Made by a program: the position numbers and the translations under genes. The notes under the pieces were generated by a model, which searched no databases, was not told the origin of the DNA, and saw only the letters and a list, made by a program, of their open reading frames with translations. A stretch of 64,000 bases of DNA from Myxococcota bacterium (lineage in GTDB: Bacteria; Myxococcota_A; UBA9160; UBA4427), in NCBI GenBank assembly GCA_041389495.1, contig JAWKRT010000001.1, positions 2,232,001 to 2,296,000 on the forward strand, written 5' to 3'. This document shows, one piece after another, positions 1 to 7,398 of the stretch; the stretch's first letter is position 1, and each line of letters opens with the position of its first letter.

Positions 1-1164
1 GGCGCGGCGCTCGACAAGAGCGCGCACGACCTCCGCCGCCTTCGCGACCTCAACGCGAGGATCGTGGAGAGCCTCAACAGCGGCCTGCTGACGACGGATC
101 CGAGCGGCCGCATCGGCTCCTTCAATCCGGAGGCGGAGCGGATCACGGGCATGCGCAGCGCCGACGTGGTCGGGGTTCGCGTCGACGACGTCATCGGCGG
201 CGCGTGGGAGGTGGTGCGGTCGGGAACGCCCGAGCAGGGCGAGCGGGTGCGACGCGCGCGTCTCGAGCTCCGGCCGACCGACGGGCGCGTGCGCTTCCTC
301 GGTCTCGCCGCGTCGGCGCTCCGCGACACGGACGGCGCGGCGGTCGGTCACGTCGTCATCTTCCAGGACGTCACCGACGTGGTCGAGATGGAGCGGAAGC
401 TGACGCGGAGCGAGCGGCTGGCCGCCGTCGGCGAGATGGCCGCGAAGATCGCGCACGAGGTGCGCAACCCGCTCGCCGCGATCTCGGGTTCGGTCCAGAT
501 CCTCCGCAAGGATCTCGCGGACCCGGACGCGCCCGACCCGTCGCGACTGATGGACATCGTCGTGCGCGAAGCCGATCGCCTGAACGCACTGATCACCGAC
601 TTCCTCGACTACGCGCGGCCGCGACCCGTGCGGCGCGAGCGCATCGACCTCGCCGCGGTGTGCGCGGACGTGGTGGAGATGCTGTCGACGACGTGCCCCG
701 CGCACGTCTCGATCGAGCTGCGATGCGAGAGCGACGCGGTCGCGCTCGGCGACGCCGATCAGATCCGACAGGTGCTCTGGAACCTGTGCCGCAACGGTCT
801 CGAGGCGATGAGCGAGCCGGGGGTGCTGCGGCTGGCGATCCGGCGCGCGGAGCCGGCGCCTCAAGGGGCGAGGAGCGAGGGCCGAAGTGGGGAGGCCGCG
901 ACGCTCGCGGGGGTCGAGATCGTCGTGGACGACGAGGGGGCCGGGATCGACGCCGCGGCCGTGGGGCGGCTCTTCGAGCCGTTCTTCACGACGAAGCGCA
1001 GCGGCACGGGCCTCGGGCTCGCGATGGTCCATCGGATCGTCGAGGCGCACGGCGGCGAGATCGAAGTGGCGAGGAAGACGGGGCGCGGCGCGCGCTTCGT
1101 CGTTCGACTTCCCTCCGTCGAGGCGCGTGGCCGCGACGAGACGACGGGCGAAGGCAGGGCATGA
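1..1164 (+). CDS. pilS: PilS-type sensor histidine kinase, 5' end missing
   Basis: Membrane-associated sensor kinase expected to phosphorylate the PilR-type regulator encoded directly downstream. The reading frame is open from base 1, so the gene starts outside the window and its sensor/membrane part is missing. Visible are a PAS-like segment (about 61-390), the H-box with HEVRNPL (His codon at 454-456), an N-box (QVLWNLCRNG), the G1 box (VDDEGAGID), an F-box (LFEPFFTTKRSGTGLGL) and a final G2 region. All catalytic boxes are intact. The stop overlaps the next ATG (ATGA, 1161-1164), which indicates translational coupling. The pairing with an NtrC-type regulator and pil genes supports PilS over generic NtrB. 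A GTG at 64 is an internal codon, not the likely start. Confidence 0.85.
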   Translation, partial: GAALDKSAHDLRRLRDLNARIVESLNSGLLTTDPSGRIGSFNPEAERITGMRSADVVGVRVDDVIGGAWEVVRSGTPEQGERVRRARLELRPTDGRVRFLGLAASALRDTDGAAVGHVVIFQDVTDVVEMERKLTRSERLAAVGEMAAKIAHEVRNPLAAISGSVQILRKDLADPDAPDPSRLMDIVVREADRLNALITDFLDYARPRPVRRERIDLAAVCADVVEMLSTTCPAHVSIELRCESDAVALGDADQIRQVLWNLCRNGLEAMSEPGVLRLAIRRAEPAPQGARSEGRSGEAATLAGVEIVVDDEGAGIDAAAVGRLFEPFFTTKRSGTGLGLAMVHRIVEAHGGEIEVARKTGRGARFVVRLPSVEARGRDETTGEGRA

Positions 1165-2561
1165 ACGACGCTGCGCACATCCTGGTCGTCGACGACGAGC
1201 AGAGCCTTCGCGAGTTCCTCGAGATCTTCTTCCGGCGCGCGGGCCACGTCGTGTCGACGGCCGCGGGTGTCGAGCAGGCGCGCGCGCTCCTCGAGGCGGA
1301 CGACGTCGACGTCGTGGTGTCCGACATGCAGATGGCCGACGGCTCCGGTCTCGACGTCCTCCGCCACGTCCAGGCGTCCTGCCCCGAGACGCCCGTCATC
1401 ATGATCACCGCCTTCGCGACGACGGATTCCGCGATCGCCGCGATGAAGGACGGTGCATACGACTACATCACGAAGCCGTTCAAGGTCGACGAGCTCGGCG
1501 TCGTCGTCGGAAACGCGCTCGAGAAGCGGCGCCTCACTTCCGAGAATCGCCGGCTCCGCACCGAGCTCCGCACGCAGGCGCGCCAGCGCCGCATCGTCGG
1601 CAACAGCGCCGAGATGCAGCGCGTCTTCGAGATGATCGCGCAGGTCGCCGGAACGAAGACCAACGTGCTCGTGAGCGGCGAGAGCGGGACGGGCAAGGAG
1701 CTCGTGGCGCGCGCCATCCACGAGCAGAGCGGCCGCGCCGACGCCCCGTTCGTCGCCGTGAACTGCGGCGCGATCCCCGAGAACCTGCTCGAGAGCGAGC
1801 TCTTCGGGCACATGAAGGGCGCGTTCACCGGCGCCGTGCAGAACAAGGAAGGCCTCTTCGAGACCGCCGACGGGGGAACGCTGTTCCTCGACGAGGTGGG
1901 CGAGCTGTCGCAGCCGTTGCAGGTCAAGCTCCTGCGCGCGATCCAGGAGAAGACGATCCGACGCGTCGGCGGGACGAGCGATCGGCGCGTGGACGCGAGG
2001 ATCATCTCGGCGACGAATCGCCGGCTCGAGGAAGAGGTCGCGGCGGGTCGCTTCCGGGAAGACCTCTACTACCGCCTCAACGTCATCCAGATCGCGCTGC
2101 CCCCGCTCCGCGAGAGGCGCGGCGACGTTCCGCTGCTCGTCCACCGGTTCCTCGAGCGCTTTTCGCAGGAGCTCGGGAAGGAGGTGGGGGACGTCGACGC
2201 CGACGCGATGGAGCTGCTCACCGAGTACGCGTATCCGGGCAACGTGCGCGAGCTCGAGAACGTGATCGAACGGGCGGTCGCGCTGTCGCGAGGGGGGGCC
2301 ATCGGTCTCGCGGAGATGCCACCGACGCTGCTGCGTCCGGCCGACCCGGAGGGCGCACCGTCGATCCCGAACGCGGGCGTCGACCTCGATCGCTTGATCG
2401 CGGACTACGAGCGCTCGCTGATCGGCGAGGCGCTGCGCATGACGGGCGGCGTGAAGAAGCGCGCCGCGCGCCTGCTCGGCGTCTCGTTCCGCTCGCTCCG
2501 CTATCGGCTGGACAAGCTCGGGATGGACACCGGGCGGGCCGACGAGGACGACGCGGGCTGA
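1161..2561 (+). CDS. pilR: PilR-type sigma-54-dependent response regulator
   Basis: Three-domain NtrC-family activator of 466 residues. The receiver domain (about 1-120) has the acidic pair D11/D12 and phospho-acceptor D55 in VVVSDMQMADG. The AAA+ domain (about 140-380) has Walker A GESGTGKE, an intact GAFTGA loop (KGAFTGAVQ) for sigma-54 contact, and Walker B LFLDEVGEL. The C-terminal Fis-type HTH ends at about residue 460 (KKRAARLLGVSFRSLRYRL). The start ATG overlaps the pilS stop. In pilus systems PilR activates sigma-54 promoters of pilin genes; no pilA is present in this window. The gene is convergent with the next regulator, with only four bases between the stops and no room for a private terminator. 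Confidence 0.88.
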   Translation: MNDAAHILVVDDEQSLREFLEIFFRRAGHVVSTAAGVEQARALLEADDVDVVVSDMQMADGSGLDVLRHVQASCPETPVIMITAFATTDSAIAAMKDGAYDYITKPFKVDELGVVVGNALEKRRLTSENRRLRTELRTQARQRRIVGNSAEMQRVFEMIAQVAGTKTNVLVSGESGTGKELVARAIHEQSGRADAPFVAVNCGAIPENLLESELFGHMKGAFTGAVQNKEGLFETADGGTLFLDEVGELSQPLQVKLLRAIQEKTIRRVGGTSDRRVDARIISATNRRLEEEVAAGRFREDLYYRLNVIQIALPPLRERRGDVPLLVHRFLERFSQELGKEVGDVDADAMELLTEYAYPGNVRELENVIERAVALSRGGAIGLAEMPPTLLRPADPEGAPSIPNAGVDLDRLIADYERSLIGEALRMTGGVKKRAARLLGVSFRSLRYRLDKLGMDTGRADEDDAG

Positions 2562-2565
2562 GTGC

Positions 2566-3924
2566 TCAGTCGCGGATCCCGTACTCCTTGAGCTTGTAGA
2601 GCAGGGCGCGCTGGCTGATCCGGAGCCGGCGCGCGGCGTGCGTCCGATTCCCGCCCGTCGCGCGCAGGGCGCGTCGGATCGCCGCCGTCTCTGCGGCGCG
2701 GCGCGCGGCGCGCAGCTCCCAGACGTCGAGCTCTCCGCCGTCGGCGCGCTGGATCACGTCGGGCAGGTCGCCGACCTCGATGCGCGCTCCGTCTCCGACC
2801 AGGAGTGCGCGTTCGAGCGTGTTCTCGAGCTCGCGCACGTTGCCCGGCCATGCATGGCGCGAGAGGCAGGCGAGGGCGTCGTCGGCGATGGCGCGCACGC
2901 CGCGCCCGTGCTGGGCCGCGAGGCGCGCGAGGATGTGATCGGCGAGCAGGGGAATGTCGGCCCGACGCTCGCGCAGGGGCGGCACTTCGATGCGTCCTTC
3001 CTCGAAGCGCGCGAGCAGGGTGCTCTCGAAGCGCCCGGCCTTCGCCTCGCGGTCGAGATCTCGCTGGGTCGAGGCGACGACGCGCAGGTCGGGCGCCCCG
3101 CCGGTCGGTGCATCCCCCGCGCGGCTCGCGCCCGCATCGAGCGCGTGCACGAGGCGCACCTGGAGGGTTTGGGGGAGGGCCCCGATCTCGTCGAGGAAGA
3201 GCGTTCCGCCTCGTGCCTCGACGAGCAGCCCGCGTCGCGCGGGTGCGGAGTCGGCGTCGCCGCTGCGCGCGCGTCCGAAGAGCTCGCTCTCGAGATGCTC
3301 GGCGCCGGCGCCTTCGCACGCGAGCGCCACGAACGGCCCTTCGTGTCGAATCGACTGGGCGTGGATCGCGCGTGCGATCGACTCCTTGCCCGTCCCGGGC
3401 TCCCCGCGCACGAGCACGTCGTCGACGCGGCCGGCGACGCGCTCGACGGCCTCGAGCACGGCGATCATCGAGGTCGATGCCGCGACCACCGGTCGGTCTC
3501 CGAGCGCGCGGCGGAGCTCGCGATGCAGGAGCCCGAGCGAGCGGAAGCGGTGCTGCGCCTCGCGGGCGCGCTGCAGGACGAGGAGCGCTGCGGCCGGGGC
3601 GATCGGACGGGGCAGGACCTCTCGTACCCCGCGCGCGAGAGCCCCCCGCGCCAGCTCCTCGGGGTCGCCGACGTCCGTGAGGACGACGGTCGCACGCGGA
3701 AGACGGCGGCGGATCTGCGGGACGATGTCGTAGCCGTCGAGTCCCGGGAGCCGCGGGTCGCACAGCACGACGTCGACCCAGCCTTCGTCGAGCCGGGGCA
3801 GCGCCTCGGCGGCGTCGTCCGCGCGGACGAAGCGGAGGTCGCCGTCGCCCTCGCCGGCGAGCGCCGACTCCAGCTCCCGCAGCAGCGCCGGGTCTGGGTC
3901 GATCACGAGCAGCGTCTGGGGCAT
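2566..3924 (-). CDS. NtrC-like regulator with a degenerate GAFTGA loop
   Basis: A 452-residue receiver / AAA+ / Fis-HTH protein. The receiver has an Asp in VVLCDPRLPGLDG, the AAA+ domain has Walker A GEPGTGKES and Walker B LFLDEIGAL, and the C-terminal HTH contains NRTHAARRLRISQRALLYKL. Where the sigma-54 contact loop GAFTGA normally sits, the sequence reads FGRARSGDADSAPARRG, so the motif is absent. Family knowledge says such proteins usually cannot open sigma-54 complexes and act instead with sigma-70 or as repressors (TyrR- or FrzZ/NtrX-like variants exist). The ATG at 3924 has GGAG seven bases upstream. It is divergent from the pilM operon and has a weak FliA-like promoter (3974-4000). 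Its target is unknown; regulation of the adjacent pil operon is plausible. Confidence 0.8.
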   Translation of the reverse strand: MPQTLLVIDPDPALLRELESALAGEGDGDLRFVRADDAAEALPRLDEGWVDVVLCDPRLPGLDGYDIVPQIRRRLPRATVVLTDVGDPEELARGALARGVREVLPRPIAPAAALLVLQRAREAQHRFRSLGLLHRELRRALGDRPVVAASTSMIAVLEAVERVAGRVDDVLVRGEPGTGKESIARAIHAQSIRHEGPFVALACEGAGAEHLESELFGRARSGDADSAPARRGLLVEARGGTLFLDEIGALPQTLQVRLVHALDAGASRAGDAPTGGAPDLRVVASTQRDLDREAKAGRFESTLLARFEEGRIEVPPLRERRADIPLLADHILARLAAQHGRGVRAIADDALACLSRHAWPGNVRELENTLERALLVGDGARIEVGDLPDVIQRADGGELDVWELRAARRAAETAAIRRALRATGGNRTHAARRLRISQRALLYKLKEYGIRD

Positions 3925-3973
3925 TCCGGGCTCCGCGCCGCGCTCGGGGGAGAAGAATGGAGCGCGCGCGCGT

Positions 3974-4000
3974 TCTCGGCCGCACGGCCGGCTTCCGTGA
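3974..4000 (-). promoter_or_regulatory. Candidate FliA-like promoter for the NtrC-like regulator
   Basis: On the minus strand TCACG (4000-3996), 15 bases, then GCCGAGA (3980-3974). Compared with TCAAG-N15-GCCGATA this is 4/5 and 6/7 with exact spacing. The predicted RNA start near 3967 leaves a leader of about 43 bases that includes the Shine-Dalgarno. Weaker than the 4108 site on the other strand; the two would form a divergent pair. Confidence 0.4.
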
Positions 4001-4107
4001 GCGTGTTCGGTCGGGCGGTCGAGACCCGGCCGTCCGCATGCCGATGCGTCCCTCCTGCCGTCGAGTTGGGTGTGACTCGCGACACCAAGAGGAGGTGAGT
4101 AGGTCCC

Positions 4108-4134
4108 TCAAGTCCCTGAATCTCGGGGCCGATA
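4108..4134 (+). promoter_or_regulatory. FliA (sigma-28)-like promoter of the HTH-pilMNOPQ operon
   Basis: TCAAG (4108-4112), 15 bases, GCCGATA (4128-4134): a full match to the sigma-28 pattern known from Pseudomonas and Vibrio FliA promoters. The predicted start near 4141 gives a leader of about 53 bases to the GTG at 4195. It is the best copy of a motif repeated before several other operons in this window. Confidence 0.72.
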
Positions 4135-4194
4135 CCCGCAATCGACGTACGCGCGTGCGCGTGGAGGTCGCCGCGTTCCGCGGAGGGGGGGCTG

Positions 4195-4446
4195 GTGCCG
4201 ACCAACAACGTCCAGCGATATCGCGAGCGGCTGATGATGAGCAAGGCCGAGCTCGCCCGGAAGGCCGGGCTCTCGACGCTCACCATCGACCGTCTCGAGG
4301 CCGGACGTCCGTGTCGGCTCGATACGAAGCGCAAGGTCCTGCTCGCGCTCGGCCTCAAGGTCTCGGACAAGGAGCTCGTGTTCGGCGAGGACGACGAGGT
4401 CGGCGTGACCTCGCGACGCCTCGCGCTGAGCACGGACAACGCCTAA
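4195..4446 (+). CDS. Small XRE/Cro-type helix-turn-helix protein
   Basis: An 83-residue DNA-binding protein made almost entirely of one HTH_3 domain (about 7-60). The recognition region reads ARKAGLSTLTIDRLEAG and is followed by a short acidic tail. The GTG start is preceded by an exceptionally G-rich Shine-Dalgarno (GGAGGGGGGG at 4182-4190). It is the first gene after the FliA-like promoter and lies 35 bases before pilM, so it is probably co-transcribed with the pilus assembly genes and may autoregulate or tune the operon. No effector domain is visible. The DNA target is not known. Confidence 0.8.
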   Translation: MPTNNVQRYRERLMMSKAELARKAGLSTLTIDRLEAGRPCRLDTKRKVLLALGLKVSDKELVFGEDDEVGVTSRRLALSTDNA

Positions 4447-4481
4447 CGGGCGCGGAGCGGCGGCTCCGAACGGAGAGATCC

Positions 4482-5561
4482 ATGCACCTGTCTCTGCCTG
4501 GTTTCGCGAAGAAGTCCCTCGTCGGACTCGACATCGGATCCTCGTCGGTCAAGGCCGTCGAGCTCGCGCTGAAGGGGAAGGGCAAGGGCTTCGAACTCCG
4601 CAGCCTCGGCATCGCGCCGCTGCCGCCGGAGGCGATCGTCCAGGGCGTCTTCCTCAACTCGAGCGCGATCGTCGACGCCATCAAGGAGGCGATCGAGAAC
4701 GGCCGGATCAAGACCAAGGAGGTCGCGGCCGCCGTCGCCGGACATTCGGTGATCGTCAAGAAGGTGAGTCTCCCCGCCATGACGCGAGAGGAGCTCGAAG
4801 ACCAGATCCAGTGGGAGGCCGAGCAGTACATCCCGTTCGACGTGAACGAGGTGAACCTCGACTTCCAGATCCTCGACACGAGCGACGGCGAGGGGCAGAT
4901 GGACGTGCTGCTCGTCGCCGCGAAGCGCGACCTGATCGACGACTACGTGCAGGTCATCTCCGAGGCCGGTCTCGTCCCCACGTGCGTGGACGTGGCGGCC
5001 TTCGCGGTCGAGAACGCCTTCGAGGCCAACTACGAGGTCGAGGCCGACCAGACCGTGGCGCTCGTGAACGTGGGGGCGCAGGTCGTGAACATCAGCGTGG
5101 TGCAGGACGGGGTGCCGGCCTTCACGCGCGACATCAACACCGGCGGCAACCACTACACGGAAGAGATCCAGAAGGCGCTCTCGATCAGCTTCGATGAGGC
5201 CGAGCGCATCAAGATGGGCGGCTCGAGCCGCGACGGCGACCAGGAGGTCGTGCCCCAGGAGGTCGAGCAGGCGATTCGATCGGTCACCGACACCGTCGTG
5301 GGCGAGATCGCGCGATCGCTCGACTTCTTCATGGCGACGAGCTCCGACGCCCGCATCTCGAAGGTCCTGCTCTCGGGCGGCGGCTCGCGGATGGCGGGCT
5401 TCGACACCGCCTTCGCCGAGCGCACCGGCCTGACCGTCGAGGTCATGAACCCGCTCGCGCGGATGGTCGGGAGCAAGGGCTTCGACCCCGACTACCTGAG
5501 CGAGATCGGTCCCTCTCTCGGCGTGAGCGTCGGCCTGGCGACGCGAAAGGCGGAATTCTGA
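4482..5561 (+). CDS. pilM: Type IV pilus inner-membrane platform protein PilM
   Basis: A 359-residue actin-like cytoplasmic ATPase-fold protein of the type IV pilus alignment subcomplex; it binds the cytoplasmic N-terminus of PilN. The N-terminal phosphate-1 motif GLDIGSSSVK (about 14-23) and a C-terminal adenosine-type motif SGGGSRMAG are visible, and overall length matches the family. The ATG at 4482 has GGAGAG seven bases upstream. The stop codon overlaps the pilN start (TGATG), so the two are translationally coupled. It is the first structural gene of an ordered pilM-N-O-P-Q operon downstream of the HTH gene. Confidence 0.95.
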   Translation: MHLSLPGFAKKSLVGLDIGSSSVKAVELALKGKGKGFELRSLGIAPLPPEAIVQGVFLNSSAIVDAIKEAIENGRIKTKEVAAAVAGHSVIVKKVSLPAMTREELEDQIQWEAEQYIPFDVNEVNLDFQILDTSDGEGQMDVLLVAAKRDLIDDYVQVISEAGLVPTCVDVAAFAVENAFEANYEVEADQTVALVNVGAQVVNISVVQDGVPAFTRDINTGGNHYTEEIQKALSISFDEAERIKMGGSSRDGDQEVVPQEVEQAIRSVTDTVVGEIARSLDFFMATSSDARISKVLLSGGGSRMAGFDTAFAERTGLTVEVMNPLARMVGSKGFDPDYLSEIGPSLGVSVGLATRKAEF

Positions 5562-6148
5562 TGATCGAGATCAATCTCCTTCCGCATCGCGAGGCCCGGC
5601 GGGTCGCCGACCTGCGCGAGACCGTGGCGGCGCTCGTCTTCGGCCTCGTGGTCGTGGGCGGCGGCATCTGGTTCGCCGAACGCGACATCGCGCACGACAT
5701 GACCGCCGCCGAGGCGTCGGTCCGCCAGCTCAAGTCGAACATCGAGCAGTACAAGCCCCAGGAGCAGCAGGTCGCCGACTTCAAGACGAAGAAGCAGCGC
5801 CTGCAGGTGAAGCTCGACGTCATCCGGAGCCTCGACGCGGCGCGCAGCGGCCCGCTGCGGCTGATGGACGAGCTGTCCCTCCGCACGCCCGAGCGACTCT
5901 GGCTCACGAGCCTCAAGACGAGCGGCAACAAGGTGACCGTCGACGGCGAGAGCCTGGACACCGGCGTGGTCGCGGACTTCCTGCGCGGCCTGAACGAGTC
6001 CCGGTACTTCCAGAACGTCGATCTCGAGTCGACGTCGCGAGGCGCCGGCGTGGAGGGTGGCGTGAAGGTCGTGAAGTTCACGGTCACGGCCGAGATGGTG
6101 AACCCCGATCAGCCCGCGGTGACGAGCGCGAGCGGAGAGGCGGCCTGA
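5561..6148 (+). CDS. pilN: Type IV pilus alignment protein PilN
   Basis: A 195-residue bitopic inner-membrane protein. It begins with the conserved INLLPHRE motif that docks into PilM, followed by one membrane segment (about 22-42, ending GGGIWFAE) and a periplasmic coiled coil and ferredoxin-like domain that pairs with PilO. The start ATG overlaps the pilM stop, and pilO follows after three bases. Size and order are typical. Nothing unusual is seen. Confidence 0.94.
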   Translation: MIEINLLPHREARRVADLRETVAALVFGLVVVGGGIWFAERDIAHDMTAAEASVRQLKSNIEQYKPQEQQVADFKTKKQRLQVKLDVIRSLDAARSGPLRLMDELSLRTPERLWLTSLKTSGNKVTVDGESLDTGVVADFLRGLNESRYFQNVDLESTSRGAGVEGGVKVVKFTVTAEMVNPDQPAVTSASGEAA

Positions 6149-6151
6149 CCC

Positions 6152-6802
6152 ATGGCACTTGAACTCGGATTCGACGTCGACGAGCAGCTCGAGAAGCTGT
6201 CGAAGGTTCCGCGAAGCGCGCGCCTCGGAGCCATCGGCGTGCTGCTCGTCGCGGTGGCAGCCGGGTACTACATGATGTCGTACCAGGAGTCGCGCGGGCA
6301 GGTGACGCGCCTCGAAGCAGAGGCCCAGGAGCTCCAGCGCAAGCTCAACAAGGTCCGCGTCGTCGCGAGCAACCTCGGCGAGTTCGAGCAGGAGGTCGCG
6401 GACCTCGAGCGCGATCTCGAGGTGGCGCTCAAGCAGCTGCCGAACCGCAAGCAGTTCGAGGACCTGCTGCGCGACATCAGCACGGCCGGCAAGAAGGTCG
6501 GGATCGACCTCAAGGGCATCAACCGCGAGAAGGAGCTCGAGCACGACTTCTACGCGGAGGTGCCCTTCAAGATCAACTTCGACGGCACCTACCACGACAT
6601 CGCGAAGTTCTTCGAGCGGCTCTCGAAGCTGTCGCGCATCGTGAACATCGGTGCGCTCGAGATCAAGGCGGGGCGCGACGGCTCCAACTCGATCCTGACC
6701 GTGAACGGCACCGCGACGACCTTCCGGTTCCTCGCGGACGACGAAGAGCCCGCCAGCGACACCGCGGCGAGCACGCCGCCGGCGCGCGGCGGACGCGCGT
6801 AG
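6152..6802 (+). CDS. pilO: Type IV pilus alignment protein PilO
   Basis: A 216-residue bitopic inner-membrane protein that forms a heterodimer with PilN and links to PilP/PilQ. There is a cytoplasmic N-terminus of about 25 residues, a membrane segment (about 26-45), a coiled coil (about 50-95) and a C-terminal ferredoxin-like domain containing FDGTYHDIAKFFERLS, the segment conserved in PilO. A short Ala/Pro tail follows. It sits in the operon between pilN and pilP with a 12-base gap to pilP. Confidence 0.93.
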   Translation: MALELGFDVDEQLEKLSKVPRSARLGAIGVLLVAVAAGYYMMSYQESRGQVTRLEAEAQELQRKLNKVRVVASNLGEFEQEVADLERDLEVALKQLPNRKQFEDLLRDISTAGKKVGIDLKGINREKELEHDFYAEVPFKINFDGTYHDIAKFFERLSKLSRIVNIGALEIKAGRDGSNSILTVNGTATTFRFLADDEEPASDTAASTPPARGGRA

Positions 6803-6814
6803 GAGGGGGCGAGC

Positions 6815-7393
6815 GTGAAGACGAAGGCAGTGGGGATCGCGCTCCTTCTGGCGCTCTGGGCGCTGGCCGGGTGCGGCGGCGACGAGGTCGGCGGTCCGAC
6901 GACGGCGGACTACGAGGCCGAGCGAGCGCGCGTCGCGGCGCAGGTCAAGAAGAGCGAGACGCGCGAGAAGCAGGCGGCCAAGGCGGCGCCCGAGGCGGCG
7001 CCGCCACAGGAGAGCCAGATCGGGAGCTTCGCGTCGGTGGGCGAGAACTACACGTACTCCGCCGAGGGACGACGCGACCCGTTCCAGCCGTTCCGGATCG
7101 ACACGACCGCCGACGAGAGGAAGGGCGGTGGCCCGCTCGAGCAGTTCGAGCTCGAGCAGCTCGAGGTGGTGGCCCTCGTCTGGCGCGGCGACACCGCGCG
7201 AGCGCTGGTCACCGACCCGTCCGGCACGACGTACACCGTGAGGGTGGGCAGCCGGATGGGCAAGAACGAGGGCCGAGTGATCCACATCGGAGACAACCTC
7301 GTGCTCGTGAAGGAGACGTACGTCGACTACGCGGGCAACGAGAGTACGAAGGACGTCGAGCTCCGGATTCGCACGAGTCAGCAGGGGGGGTGA
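6815..7393 (+). CDS. pilP: Type IV pilus lipoprotein PilP
   Basis: A 192-residue inner-membrane lipoprotein that connects PilN/PilO to the secretin PilQ. The signal peptide ends in a lipobox (LAGC, Cys at about 20). A charged linker follows, then the family signature GRRDPFQPF and a beta-sandwich domain that includes VGSRMGKNEGRV. The start is GTG with GGAGGGGG a few bases upstream. It ends six bases before pilQ. Confidence 0.92.
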   Translation: MKTKAVGIALLLALWALAGCGGDEVGGPTTADYEAERARVAAQVKKSETREKQAAKAAPEAAPPQESQIGSFASVGENYTYSAEGRRDPFQPFRIDTTADERKGGGPLEQFELEQLEVVALVWRGDTARALVTDPSGTTYTVRVGSRMGKNEGRVIHIGDNLVLVKETYVDYAGNESTKDVELRIRTSQQGG

Positions 7394-7398
7394 GCGCA

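Noticed and set aside
861..2144. Minus-strand open frame opposite pilS-pilR
   Set aside because: Product is composed of Asp/Arg/Leu/Glu repeats typical of GC-rich antisense frames, and both sense genes have intact catalytic motifs.
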